The notes under the pieces were generated by a model. It had not been told where the DNA came from. It was given only the letters and a program-made list of their open reading frames with translations, and did not search any database. A program made the translations under genes and the position numbers. Shown in pieces: positions 16,458 through 25,209 of a stretch of 64,000 nucleotides of DNA. Origin of the DNA: Nonomuraea guangzhouensis (GTDB lineage Bacteria > Actinomycetota > Actinomycetes > Streptosporangiales > Streptosporangiaceae); assembly GCF_019396345.1 (NCBI RefSeq), contig NZ_JAHKRM010000002.1, positions 186,001 to 250,000 of the forward strand. Reading direction: 5' to 3'. Positions within the stretch are counted from its first letter, which is position 1. Every line of letters starts with the position of its first letter.

Positions 16458-19400
16458 ATGGCCACGGTTCGACGGTTCGCGCTCGCTCTGGCCGTCTCCG
16501 CCGCGCTGGCCGGGCTCCCTGGGATGCCCGCGCAGGCCAGGGAGCCGGGCCCCGCCGGGCCCGGCGCGCCGTCCCATTTCGGGCTCGCGCGCAAGGACTG
16601 CGTCGGGACGGCCGCGGGCCGGGCATCCAAGGTCTGGTACACGGTCGCGGGCGGCGTCCTGTCCGACGTCTATGAGCCGACCATCGACAACACCAACGTG
16701 GAGACGATGCAGTTCGCCGTCACCGACGGCCGGACGTTCACCGAGCTGCAGTCCCGGGACACCACCTACAAGGTGACTACCGACCGCTCCGGCATGACCT
16801 GCACGATCACCTCCTCCAGCAAGAGCGGCCGCTACCGCCTGACCACGACGTACCTCACCGATCCGGGCAGCGACGCCGTGGTGGTCAGGACCCGGCTCCA
16901 GCCGCCCGGGCTGCGGCTGTACGTACGGCTGGACGCGAGCGTCAACGGCAACGGAGGCGGCGGCGCGCCGAACGGCGGCGCCGACAGCGGCGTGGTGGAC
17001 GGGCCGACCGGCGCCCCGATCATCTCCGACGCGAACACCGAGACCTCCGCGCCCGCCCGCGACTACGCCGTGCCCACCCATCTGGCGCTGCGCGCGGAGC
17101 GGCGGCTGCCGCAGGCCAATGTCGGCTACGCGGGCACACCCGGCGACGGCGCCGCGCAACTGGACACCGACCACACACTGACCCCCAACGCGAGCGCCCC
17201 GGACGGCAACGTGGTGGCCACCGCCCGGCTGCCCCTCGACGGCTCGGGCGAAGTGACCTTCGCGCTCGGCTTCGGGCGTACGGCGGGCGCCGCGTCGCGC
17301 ACCGCGGGCGAGGCCGCCGCCCGGCCGTTCGAGACCACCAGGACCCGCTACGAGGCGGGCTGGGCCGCCTACGACGCCGGACTGCGCAAGCCGCCCGCCG
17401 CGCTGGCCGACGCCTACCGGCTCTCGGCCAACGTACTGAAGGCCAGCGAGGACAAGACCTTCCCCGGGGCCGTCGTCGCCTCGCTCGCCAGCCCGTGGGG
17501 CCAGGCGGTCGGCGCGGGCGAGAAGGTCGGCGGCAAGACGGTCTACTTCGGGTCCTACCGCGAGGTGTTCGCCCGGGACCTGTACGAGGCGTTCACCGGC
17601 TTCCTCACCGACGGCGACCTGGCGACCGCCCGCGCCACGGCCCGCTTCCTGCTGGAACGCCAGCAACTGCCCGACGGCCGCCTGCCGCGCAACTCCCTGC
17701 TGAACGGCCGGCTCGCCCCCGACTCGGGCGGCGACCAGCTCGACGAGACCGCCTATCCGATCCTCATGGCCCACCAGTCCGGAGTCGGCGCCGAGCTGTG
17801 GGAACACGTGCGCCAGGCCGCGGACTTCCTGGTGGCGCACGGGCCCGCGTTCGGCGTCGAACGCTGGGAGGAGCAGCAGGGCTACTCGCCGTCCACGATC
17901 GCGGCCGAGATCGCCGGCCTGGTCGCGGCCGGGGAGATCGCCGCCGGGAAGGACGACCAGAGCCGGGCCCGGCTCTACCGCGCCACCGCCGACCACTTCG
18001 CCCGCTCGATCAAGAGCTGGACGGTCACCACCACCGGCCCGTACGCCCCCCGCTACTTCCTGCGCCTGTCACGCACCGGCGACCCGGACGCCGCATCCCC
18101 CTACAACCTCGGCAACGGCGGCCCGACGGAGGACCAGCGCCGGGTGGTGGACGCGGGGTTCCTGGAGCTGACCCGGCTGGGCATCCTGCCCGCCACCGAC
18201 CCCGACGTCCTGGCCAGCCTGCCCGTGGTGGACCGGGTGATCCGGCGGACGACGCCGAACGGCCAGGGCTGGTACCGCTACGGCTCCGACACCGAGGGGA
18301 CCGAGGACGGCTACGGCGACTGCTACGAACCCGACCCCACCTCCTGCCTGCCGTCGGGCCGCCCCTGGCCCACCGCGAACACCGGCTCGGGCCACCTGTG
18401 GCCGGTCCTGTCCGGCGAACGCGCCGAGCAGGCGTTGCAGACCGGCGACACCCGTACGGCGGCCGCCCTGCTGGCGGCGATGCGGGCCATGTCCTCGGGC
18501 ACCGGCCTGGTCCCCGAGCAGGCGTGGGAGAACCCGGACCTGGCCGCCGCGCCGTACGGCACCGACCCGGCCACCGCCTCGATCGGCTTCCGCTACGGCG
18601 GGCCCGCCGGCTCGGCGTCCCCGCTGACCTGGGCGCAGGCCCAGGAGGTCCGGCTGATCCTCTCCCTCGCCACCGGCCACCCGGCCGAACAGCCCGAGCT
18701 GGTACGCCGCCGCTACGCCGCCCACGGGATGCCCGCAGCGGCCCCACTCACCGTCACCGCCCCCGCAGAGGGCAGCACTGTCGCCGGGACGTCGGTCACG
18801 GTCGAGGGGACGACCGCGCCCGGCGCGCGTGTCGACGTCGCGGCCACGCCCATCGACATCGGCACCGCCACCGAGGTCGTCTCGGTGCGGGCCGGGGCCG
18901 ACGGCGGCTTCACCGCCCGGGCGCCGGTCTCGTTCGGCGAGGTCGCGCTCACCGTGACCGCCACCACCTCCGACGGCCGCACCGGGTACGCCCGGCGCTC
19001 GGTCGTCGGCGACATCACCGGGGCCACGACCGTGCTCGACGTCACCGACCCCGACGGCGACGACAACGGGCCGGGGACCTACGCCTATCCGACGGCCGCC
19101 GACTTCCACGCGGGCGCCTTCGACCTGCGCAGGTTCCAGGTCATCATGGACGCGAGCACCGTCTACCTGCGGGCCGAGCTCCGCGACCTCACCCCCACCT
19201 TCGGCAACCAGATCGGCGCCCAGCTCCTCGACGTGTACGTACAGGATCCCGCCGTGGCCACGCGCTCGACCGATCCGGCGTTCCCGCAGCGCAACTACCG
19301 CATCGCCGGGCAGGACGCGTGGTCGCAGCGGATCGAGGCGCAGGGCTTCGGCGCCCCGGTCTGGGTGACGGCCGCCGGCACCGCCTTGACCGGCGCGGCC

Positions 19401-19724
19401 GTCCGTGGCTCCGGCACCACGCGGACGATCACGATCGCCGTGCCCAAGGCGGTCTTCGGCACGCCGGGGCCCGGCTGGCGCTTCGCGGTGGTGCTCACCG
19501 GCCAGGACGGGTTCAGCTCCGACCAGGCCAGGGGCTTCGCCGCCGCTCCCCAGCCGTACCAGTTCGGCGTGTGCGCCCCCGGCGGGACCGGCGCCCTGTG
19601 CGCCTTCGACCCGGGCGGCGTCCCCAAGGCGATGGACGTGATCACCCCGGCCGGCCAGTCCCAGGCGGACGAACTGAACCCCCTCCTCGGCCCGGCCACC
19701 CTACGAGCGGTCACGACCCCCTGA
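16458..19724 (+). CDS. secreted GH15 glucodextranase/glucoamylase
   Basis: This is a 1088-residue exoenzyme with a Sec signal peptide (cleavage near PAQA at 27-30). Regions in order are: a glucodextranase N-terminal beta-domain (about 40-290); the GH15 (alpha/alpha)6 barrel (about 300-755) with GDQLDETAYP and GLVPEQAWE around the expected acid/base glutamates; an Ig-like module starting VTAPAEGSTVAG (about 760-850); and a glucodextranase C-terminal surface/binding domain (about 860-1085). It should release glucose from alpha-1,6- or alpha-1,4-glucans outside the cell. A ribosome binding site GAGGGGGC precedes the ATG. Confidence 0.88.
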   Translation: MATVRRFALALAVSAALAGLPGMPAQAREPGPAGPGAPSHFGLARKDCVGTAAGRASKVWYTVAGGVLSDVYEPTIDNTNVETMQFAVTDGRTFTELQSRDTTYKVTTDRSGMTCTITSSSKSGRYRLTTTYLTDPGSDAVVVRTRLQPPGLRLYVRLDASVNGNGGGGAPNGGADSGVVDGPTGAPIISDANTETSAPARDYAVPTHLALRAERRLPQANVGYAGTPGDGAAQLDTDHTLTPNASAPDGNVVATARLPLDGSGEVTFALGFGRTAGAASRTAGEAAARPFETTRTRYEAGWAAYDAGLRKPPAALADAYRLSANVLKASEDKTFPGAVVASLASPWGQAVGAGEKVGGKTVYFGSYREVFARDLYEAFTGFLTDGDLATARATARFLLERQQLPDGRLPRNSLLNGRLAPDSGGDQLDETAYPILMAHQSGVGAELWEHVRQAADFLVAHGPAFGVERWEEQQGYSPSTIAAEIAGLVAAGEIAAGKDDQSRARLYRATADHFARSIKSWTVTTTGPYAPRYFLRLSRTGDPDAASPYNLGNGGPTEDQRRVVDAGFLELTRLGILPATDPDVLASLPVVDRVIRRTTPNGQGWYRYGSDTEGTEDGYGDCYEPDPTSCLPSGRPWPTANTGSGHLWPVLSGERAEQALQTGDTRTAAALLAAMRAMSSGTGLVPEQAWENPDLAAAPYGTDPATASIGFRYGGPAGSASPLTWAQAQEVRLILSLATGHPAEQPELVRRRYAAHGMPAAAPLTVTAPAEGSTVAGTSVTVEGTTAPGARVDVAATPIDIGTATEVVSVRAGADGGFTARAPVSFGEVALTVTATTSDGRTGYARRSVVGDITGATTVLDVTDPDGDDNGPGTYAYPTAADFHAGAFDLRRFQVIMDASTVYLRAELRDLTPTFGNQIGAQLLDVYVQDPAVATRSTDPAFPQRNYRIAGQDAWSQRIEAQGFGAPVWVTAAGTALTGAAVRGSGTTRTITIAVPKAVFGTPGPGWRFAVVLTGQDGFSSDQARGFAAAPQPYQFGVCAPGGTGALCAFDPGGVPKAMDVITPAGQSQADELNPLLGPATLRAVTTP

Positions 19725-19782
19725 CCTCGCGTCTGGTCATCCCACGAGCGGCCGCGACCCCCGATCTCACGCCCAGGTCACC
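19701..19782. repeat. imperfect tandem duplication at the end of the glucodextranase gene
   Basis: A stretch of about 40 bp beginning CTACGAGCGG (19701) recurs immediately downstream from 19742 (CCACGAGCGG) with roughly three quarters of bases identical. The first copy encodes the last residues and stop of the glucodextranase. Confidence 0.45.
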
Positions 19783-19797
19783 CCCGGTCGCCTCGCT

Positions 19798-20415
19798 TCA
19801 ATCGACGATGGGGGTTTCCGGAACCGGGACCAGGTCGCTGACCAGGAGCGTCGCGGCTCGTATCGCGGCGGTGAGGATGTCGGCGTTGCCGGCCTTGGTG
19901 CCCTGGGCGGCCAGCACGGTGCTGTGCATGCTGAGCAGGGCCATCCGGACGCGCAGCTGATCCTGCAGCGGAGCGTCGGGACCCAGGATGATCCGGGTGG
20001 CCTGGTCGATCCGCTCCATCGCCCCGCCCTTGCCCGGCGGCACGGCCGACTTCAGCGCGGTGTGGTTGGCGGCCACGAACCGCATCGTCTTCAACCCCCG
20101 CTGCCCGCTCTGGGTGAGCCACCGGCCCAGGAGCTCGGAGGCGAGTTGCGGGGAGTGCGGCTGTTCGGCGGCCCAGTCGAGAAGCTCGTCGAGCGCGCGC
20201 AGGTGGTCGGTGAAGAGGCTGCGGATGACGGCCTCTTTGCTGTCGAAGTGGTAGTAGAGCGCGGCCTTGGTGATCCCCAGCTGTTCGGCGATTTCGCGCA
20301 TCGAGGTGGCGTCATAGCCGCGCTCGGTGAACAAGGACAGCGCGGCCTCCTGGATGTCGGCCCGCGTCTGGCTGCCCTTACGCCGCGTGCCTGGCACCTG
20401 ATCGGTCTTCGTCAT
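19798..20415 (-). CDS. TetR/AcrR family repressor of the adjacent efflux pump
   Basis: The protein has 205 residues, with the start ATG at 20413-20415 behind AGAGGAA. The N-terminal HTH (TSMREIAEQLGITKAALYYH) is typical of TetR regulators, and the C-terminal part should bind a ligand. It is divergent from the DHA2 transporter gene, and a 44-bp palindrome lies between them. The usual logic is that it represses the transporter and itself until a toxic compound binds. Confidence 0.88.
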   Translation of the reverse strand: MTKTDQVPGTRRKGSQTRADIQEAALSLFTERGYDATSMREIAEQLGITKAALYYHFDSKEAVIRSLFTDHLRALDELLDWAAEQPHSPQLASELLGRWLTQSGQRGLKTMRFVAANHTALKSAVPPGKGGAMERIDQATRIILGPDAPLQDQLRVRMALLSMHSTVLAAQGTKAGNADILTAAIRAATLLVSDLVPVPETPIVD

Positions 20416-20458
20416 CGCGTTTCCTCTGCTCAATCTCTTCAGAGCCTACACCAAGTTG

Positions 20459-20502
20459 CTTACCGGTCGGCTAGCAAGTACGCTTGCCGACCGACAGGTA
20501 AG
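20459..20502. promoter_or_regulatory. 44-bp palindromic operator between TetR and MFS genes
   Basis: The 20-nt left arm (starting CTTACCGGTCGG) pairs with the right arm (ending CCGACAGGTAAG) at 16 of 20 positions, with a GTAC centre at 20478-20482. Its position 28 nt before the transporter start and 43 nt before the regulator start fits a TetR dimer-pair site. Confidence 0.7.
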
Positions 20503-20530
20503 TTCGTATGGATCGGCAGGAGTGCCCGTA

Positions 20531-22105
20531 ATGGCCAAGGACAGCGCAGATAACCCCCCGAGGGCGGAGGAGCAGGTCGGACTGGGGTTCAGCCACCGCC
20601 AGATCCTGGTGACGATGAGCGGCCTGGTCGTCGCCATGCTGCTGGCGATGCTGGACAACATGATCGTCGCCCCGGCCCTGCCCACGATCGTAGGCGAGCT
20701 GGGCGGCCTCAATCACCTGGCCTGGGTGACCACCGGCTACGTCCTGGCCTCCACCGTGGCCACGCCGATCTGGGGCAAGCTCGGCGACCTGTACGGCCGT
20801 CGCATCATCTTCACCGCCGCCGTGGCGATCTTCCTGATCGGCTCGGCGCTGTGCGGTGTGTCCCAGGACATGGCGCAACTGGTCGCCTTCCGCGCCATCC
20901 AGGGCCTGGGCGCGGGCGGGCTGATGGTCGGCGTGCTGTCGATCATCGGTGAGATGATCCCGCCGCGCGACCGCAGCAAGTACCAGGGCGTGATGATGGC
21001 CGTCATGCCGGTCGCCATGATCGGCGGCCCGCTCATCGGCGGCTTCATCACCGACAACCTCAGCTGGCGCTGGGCCTTCTACGTCAACCTGCCGCTCGGC
21101 GCGGTCACCCTGATCCTGTGCTGGATCACCCTGGCCAAGCTGCCCAAGGGCACCGGCAAGGCCGTGATCGACTGGTGGGGCACCGGTCTGCTGACGATCT
21201 GGATCACCGCGCTGGTGCTCGTCACCAGCTGGGGCGGCACCCAGTACGAGTGGGGTTCGGCGCAGATCCTCGGGCTGATCGCGGTGGCGGTGGTCGGGTT
21301 CGTCGCCTTCATCATGGTCGAGCGGCGCGTGGCCGAGCCGATCATGCCGCTGCGGGTCTTCAAGAGCGCCAACTTCTCGCTGTCCGGGGCGGTCTCCTTC
21401 ATCTCGGGGTTCGCGATGTTCGGCGCCATGGGCTTCCTGCCGCAGTTCCAGCAGTTCGTCCAGGGCTCCTCCGCCACCAACAGCGGCCTGCTGCTGATGC
21501 CGATGATGATCGCCGCGATGGTCGTCAGCCTGAGCGCCGGTCAGCTGATCAGCAAGACCGGGCACTACAAGTCGCTGCCGATCATCGGCTCCGTCCTGGT
21601 CACCGTCGGCCTGGCGCTCTTCGCCACCATGGACGTCGGCACCTCCACCTTCGTGTCCGGCATCTACATGGTGCTCCTCGGCGCCGGCATGGGCGCGATG
21701 ATGCAGACCAGCACCCTCATCGCGCAGAACAGCCTCGATCTGCGCGACATGGGCGCGGGCACCGGCGTGTCGACCTTCCTCCGCAACATGGGCAGCTCGC
21801 TCGGCGTCTCGCTGCTCGGCGCCGTCTACACCACCCACCTGGCCGACACCCTCACCGGCACCCCCGCCGTCGCGGCCTCCGCCACCAGGATGACCCCGCA
21901 GTTGCTCCGCAGCCTGCCCGAATCGGTGCAGAAGCTGTTCGAGCAGGCCGTCACCAACGGCGTCACCGCACTGTTCACCTGGGGCGCGGCGGTGGCCGCC
22001 GTCGGCATCGTGGTCGCGCTGTTCATCCGCCAGGTCCCGCTGCGCAGCGCCGTCAAGCCACAGGCGGCCAGCACCGACGCCGAACCGGTCGCGGTAAGCA
22101 GCTGA
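20531..22105 (+). CDS. DHA2-family MFS multidrug efflux transporter
   Basis: The 524-residue protein has about 14 membrane helices, as in EmrB/QacA transporters. Motif A-like GKLGDLYGRR lies between helices 2 and 3, and motif C-like GPLIGGFI is in helix 5. LDNMIVAPALP near helix 1 matches the family's motif D1 (LDxTIVNVALP). ATG 20531 is chosen because GGCAGGAG precedes it by 8 nt; the longer frame would run through the operator. It should export drugs by proton antiport under control of the divergent TetR protein. Confidence 0.9.
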   Translation: MAKDSADNPPRAEEQVGLGFSHRQILVTMSGLVVAMLLAMLDNMIVAPALPTIVGELGGLNHLAWVTTGYVLASTVATPIWGKLGDLYGRRIIFTAAVAIFLIGSALCGVSQDMAQLVAFRAIQGLGAGGLMVGVLSIIGEMIPPRDRSKYQGVMMAVMPVAMIGGPLIGGFITDNLSWRWAFYVNLPLGAVTLILCWITLAKLPKGTGKAVIDWWGTGLLTIWITALVLVTSWGGTQYEWGSAQILGLIAVAVVGFVAFIMVERRVAEPIMPLRVFKSANFSLSGAVSFISGFAMFGAMGFLPQFQQFVQGSSATNSGLLLMPMMIAAMVVSLSAGQLISKTGHYKSLPIIGSVLVTVGLALFATMDVGTSTFVSGIYMVLLGAGMGAMMQTSTLIAQNSLDLRDMGAGTGVSTFLRNMGSSLGVSLLGAVYTTHLADTLTGTPAVAASATRMTPQLLRSLPESVQKLFEQAVTNGVTALFTWGAAVAAVGIVVALFIRQVPLRSAVKPQAASTDAEPVAVSS

Positions 22106-22110
22106 CCCGG

Positions 22111-22137
22111 AGGTGACCGCCCCCAAGGCGGTCACCT
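22111..22137. terminator. bidirectional hairpin terminator
   Basis: A perfect 11-bp stem (AGGTGACCGCC with GGCGGTCACCT) and 5-nt loop lies 5 nt after the transporter stop, between convergent genes. Confidence 0.75.
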
Positions 22138-22159
22138 TCGACCGACCACCACCCGTCAC

Positions 22160-22190
22160 CGCCCATCGCGCCCTCTGGGGCCGATGGGCG
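22160..22190 (-). terminator. second hairpin, downstream of the MmyB-type regulator gene
   Basis: CGCCCATCG (22160-22168) pairs perfectly with CGATGGGCG (22182-22190). It lies 20 nt beyond the stop of the leftward regulator gene and so probably ends its transcript. Confidence 0.55.
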
Positions 22191-22210
22191 TCTCACGTAT
22201 CGGCTCTGTG

Positions 22211-23077
22211 TCAGGGGTGCTCGGTGTGCTCGTGCGTGACGGCCCAGGAGGCGAGCAGGCGGAGCGCGTCTTCGGACGGGGAGCCGGGTTCGGCGGCGTA
22301 CAGCGTCATGGTGAGGTCGGGCTCGGCGCGCAGGTCCATGCTTTCGTAGGCGAGGGTGAGGTCGCCGACGACGTGATGGCGGAAGTGCTTGATGCCGGTG
22401 CCGTGAATACGGACGTTGTGGGCTCCCCACCGGCGCCGGAAGTCGTCGCTGCGGGTGGACAGCTCCCCGACCAGGTCGTGCAGGCCCTTGTCATGCGGGT
22501 CCTTGCCGGCCGAGGTACGCAGGTTAGCCACGCACATGTCGGCGGCCAGGTCCCAGTCGGGGTAGAAACGGCGGGCTGAGGCGTCGAGGAAGGTGAACCG
22601 GGCGAAGTTCGGCGCCCCGGTCGGATCCCCGAAGACGTCGCAGTACATGGCCCGCCCCAGGTGGTTGGCGGCGAGCAGGTCCATCCGGTTGTTGCCGATG
22701 ATCGCCGGGGCGGTGGTGATGGCGTCGAGCATCCACCGCAGGCTGGGCCGCGCCATCGGCTGCTTGGGGCGGCGCGGCCGCAGGATCGCGTTGCTGCCGT
22801 CGGCCTCGTGCGCGAGGCGGAGCAGATGGGCGCGTTCGGCGTCATCCAGTCGCAGGGCACGGGCGATCGCGTCGAGAACACCGGACGAGGCTCCGGCGAG
22901 GGCACCACGTTCGAGCTTGGCGTAGTACTCCACGCTCATCCCGGCCAGGGCGGCGACCTCGCTGCGCCGCAGTCCTGGGACGCGGCGCTGACCGGCGACG
23001 GGCAGGCCTGCCTGCTCGGGAGTGATCTTGGCACGCCGCGAGGTGAGGAATTCGCGCACCTGGAGCCGGTTGTCCAT
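22211..23077 (-). CDS. XRE-family regulator with MmyB-like ligand-binding domain (copy 1)
   Basis: The 288-residue protein has an N-terminal HTH (about 25-85: VPGLRRSEVAALAGMSVEYY then KLERGALAG) followed by a PAS-like MmyB domain (about 105-270). The latter contains NNRMDLLAANHLGRAMY, FLDASARRFYPDW and VGELSTRSDDFRRRW, the set that defines this actinobacterial family. It is thought to sense a small ligand, possibly a fatty acid. It shares length and motifs with the gene at 25210 and is divergent from a lipoprotein gene across a palindrome-rich gap. Confidence 0.88.
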   Translation of the reverse strand: MDNRLQVREFLTSRRAKITPEQAGLPVAGQRRVPGLRRSEVAALAGMSVEYYAKLERGALAGASSGVLDAIARALRLDDAERAHLLRLAHEADGSNAILRPRRPKQPMARPSLRWMLDAITTAPAIIGNNRMDLLAANHLGRAMYCDVFGDPTGAPNFARFTFLDASARRFYPDWDLAADMCVANLRTSAGKDPHDKGLHDLVGELSTRSDDFRRRWGAHNVRIHGTGIKHFRHHVVGDLTLAYESMDLRAEPDLTMTLYAAEPGSPSEDALRLLASWAVTHEHTEHP

Positions 23078-23113
23078 GACACGACCCTACGACGAGCCCT
23101 CCAGCAGGTGGGA

Positions 23114-23141
23114 TGTACTGGGAGTACACCCATCATGGGTG
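23114..23141. promoter_or_regulatory. two overlapping palindromes, candidate operator
   Basis: TGTACT-GGG-AGTACA (23114-23128) and CACCCAT-C-ATGGGTG (23127-23141) are both perfect inverted repeats and overlap by 2 nt in the gap between the divergent regulator and lipoprotein genes. The octamer AGTACACC recurs upstream of the paralogous regulator at 26146-26153. Confidence 0.55.
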
Positions 23142-23180
23142 ACTTCCTCCCCGCGGGTGGCGCCCGATTTGCTGGATGTC

Positions 23181-23696
23181 ATGACCGCAGCCGCTTGGAC
23201 CCGCCGCCTGGCCGTCGCCCTGCTGGCCGCCTCGGTGGTCGCCGCTTCGGCCGGGTGCTCGGTCCGCGCGGACCCGCATGTCCCGGGCTCATGGCCGGGC
23301 ACGGCGAGGGCCGCATCGGGGATGCCGGTGGTGCTGCGATTCGGTGACCATGCCGTCGCCGCGACGTTGACCGACACGCCGCCGGCGCGGCAGTTCGCCG
23401 CGATGCTGCCGGTGAACGTGCGGTTGAAGGACGCGTGGGGGCAGGCGAAGTCGGGGCGGCTGCCCCACCTGCTCACGGCCGAGGGCGGCACGCCGGTCCA
23501 TGATCCCACCCCGGGCGGCATCTACGTCTGGCCCCCGAGCGGAGTGATCGCCATCTACTACGACGACCTCGGCCAGGCGGTGCCCGGCCCGGGCCTGGTC
23601 CGCCTCGGCTTCATCGAGGCCGGCCTGGACCGGCTCGCCGACGCGGGCAATGGAGTCACGGTCCGGATCGAGTCGGCCGCCGCGACCGACTCCTGA
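23181..23696 (+). CDS. cyclophilin-like-fold lipoprotein
   Basis: The 171-residue protein begins with a lipoprotein signal peptide (hydrophobic core LAVALLAASVV, lipobox ASAGC with Cys26). The mature domain contains VVLRFGDHAVAATLTDTPPARQF and GGIYVWPPSGVIAIYYDD, which match the small cyclophilin-like fold found in many bacteria. The function of that family is unclear; it is not a proven prolyl isomerase. ATG 23181 is the only start that keeps the signal peptide compact. The next gene is an exporter in the same direction. Confidence 0.8.
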   Translation: MTAAAWTRRLAVALLAASVVAASAGCSVRADPHVPGSWPGTARAASGMPVVLRFGDHAVAATLTDTPPARQFAAMLPVNVRLKDAWGQAKSGRLPHLLTAEGGTPVHDPTPGGIYVWPPSGVIAIYYDDLGQAVPGPGLVRLGFIEAGLDRLADAGNGVTVRIESAAATDS

Positions 23697-23725
23697 CCCA
23701 CACCTACCAGGAAAGAGCTCCCTTC

Positions 23726-23764
23726 ATGACCGCCCCCGGACAGATCCGCAGAGGAACAGCGTGA
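23726..23764 (+). CDS. 12-residue leader ORF coupled to the exporter gene
   Basis: CCAGGAAAGAG lies 6-7 nt before ATG 23726. The frame reads MTAPGQIRRGTA and its TGA (23762-23764) overlaps the GTG start of the exporter (23761-23763). The arrangement resembles leader peptides of inducible resistance genes. Expression is unproven and the exporter also has a partial ribosome binding site of its own. Confidence 0.4.
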   Translation: MTAPGQIRRGTA

Positions 23765-25002
23765 CCAGCACGCCCACGAACGCCGACCCGCCGACACTCC
23801 AGACGGACCACCACGCGGCCGGCACCCGCGAACAGGCCGTCGGCCGCGCCCTCGCGGTCGTGCTGGGCCTGCTCACCATCTTCGGTCCGATCTCCATGGA
23901 CCTCTACCTGCCTGTCCTGCCCGCGCTCACCGCCGAGCTGGCAGCGGCCACCTCGACGGCGCAGCTCACCATCACCGCCTGCCTGCTCGGGCTGGCCCTC
24001 GGACAGCTCGTCGCCGGGCCCCTGTCCGACCGGTTCGGCCGGCGCCGTCCCCTGCTGGCCGGCGTCGCCGCGTACGTGCTCACCTCGGCGTTGTGCGCGA
24101 TGAGTCCCACCGTCGAGACGCTCATCGCCGCCCGGTTCGTCCAGGGTCTCGCCGGCGCCGTCGGGATCGTGATCGCCCAGGCCGCCGGCCGCGACCTCTA
24201 CTCCGGTCGCAGGCTGGTGCGGTACTACGGCCGGCTGACCGTGCTGGCCGGGCTGGCGGCCATCGTCGGCCCGGTCATCGGCGGGCAGCTCGCCTCCGTC
24301 ACCGACTGGCGTGGACTGTTCCTGTTCCTCGCCGCGGTCGGCGTCGTCATCCTGCTCGCCTCGATCTTCGTCGTACGCGAGACGCTGCCGTCCGAGCAGC
24401 GCGTCGTCGGCGGGCTGACGCACATGGCCGGCGACTTCCGGCGCCTGCTCGCCGACCGGGTGTTCCTGGGCGCGGTGCTGGTCAGCGGCTTCACCAACGC
24501 CGCGATCTTCGCCTACCTCGGCGGCGCCACCTACGTCCTGCAGGGCATCTACCGGCTCTCCCCGCAGGAGTACTCCTTCGCGTTCGGCCTGAACTCCCTC
24601 GGCTTCATGGTGTTCGGCTATCTCGGCGGCCGGCTGGCCGAACGCTGGTCGGAGCGGCGAACCCTGGTGATGGGGCTGGCCATGTGCACGCTCGGCGCGG
24701 CCGGACTGCTGGCCACCGCCGTACTGCACCTGCCCCTGATCGCCGTCGTCCTGTCGCTGTTCACGATGGTCAGCGGCGTCGCCGTCACCGCCCCGCCCGC
24801 GACCTCGCTCGCCCTGGCCGGCTACCCCGACATCGCCGGCACCGCCTCCTCTGTGCTGGGCGTCGCCCGCTTCGCGTTCGGCGGCCTGTCCGCACCCCTG
24901 GTCGGCCTGGGGGGCGCCGACAACGCCGTCCCCCTCGGGCTCGTCACGATCGTGTCCGCCGGCCTCGCGGTGACCTCCCACGCCATCTTGAGCCGTCGGT
25001 GA
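23761..25002 (+). CDS. Bcr/CflA-family MFS drug exporter
   Basis: The 413-residue transporter has 12 predicted helices. SMDLYLPVLPAL in helix 1, GPLSDRFGRRRPL after helix 2, RFVQGLAGAVGIVIAQAAGRDL and the central LASIFVVRETLP match the bicyclomycin/chloramphenicol exporter family. GTG 23761 is preferred because AGAGGAAC precedes it and upstream residues are not family-like. It may form a unit with the lipoprotein gene and its leader ORF, controlled by the flanking MmyB-type regulators. Confidence 0.87.
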   Translation: MTSTPTNADPPTLQTDHHAAGTREQAVGRALAVVLGLLTIFGPISMDLYLPVLPALTAELAAATSTAQLTITACLLGLALGQLVAGPLSDRFGRRRPLLAGVAAYVLTSALCAMSPTVETLIAARFVQGLAGAVGIVIAQAAGRDLYSGRRLVRYYGRLTVLAGLAAIVGPVIGGQLASVTDWRGLFLFLAAVGVVILLASIFVVRETLPSEQRVVGGLTHMAGDFRRLLADRVFLGAVLVSGFTNAAIFAYLGGATYVLQGIYRLSPQEYSFAFGLNSLGFMVFGYLGGRLAERWSERRTLVMGLAMCTLGAAGLLATAVLHLPLIAVVLSLFTMVSGVAVTAPPATSLALAGYPDIAGTASSVLGVARFAFGGLSAPLVGLGGADNAVPLGLVTIVSAGLAVTSHAILSRR

Positions 25003-25009
25003 CGCGGTG

Positions 25010-25207
25010 TCAGAGGGTGAAGACGCGCTCGGCTTCGTCGCGGTGGGTGGTGTGCAGCTCCCAGTAGACGGGGCTGATCTGCTCGGGCTGGGCTGTGGGC
25101 AGGCCGGGGATGACGGAGACGCCGATCGACACGTCGATGCCGACGTGGGCGGCCTGGACACCGGTGCCGGCCAGTTCCTTGTGCAGGTTGATCGAGCCGG
25201 TACGTAC
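25010..25207 (-). pseudogene. C-terminal remnant of a short-chain dehydrogenase
   Basis: The minus frame ending at TGA 25010-25012 encodes about 65 residues, including NLHKELAGTGVQAAHVGI, PTAQPEQISPVYWELH and DEAERVF. This is the typical end of actinobacterial SDR oxidoreductases. The Rossmann glycine motif and Tyr-Lys catalytic part are absent, because the sequence upstream is the 3' end of the regulator gene in another frame. It is therefore a decayed or truncated gene left behind the regulator. Confidence 0.6.
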
Positions 25208-25209
25208 GG

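Noticed and set aside
15918..17996. Open frame of 692 codons on the minus strand
   Set aside because: It is antisense to the DUF418 and glucodextranase genes, with no domain and a composition typical of a high-GC shadow.
17495..19960. Open frame of 821 codons on the plus strand
   Set aside because: It is frame-shifted within the glucodextranase gene; the true frame has clear GH15 domains.
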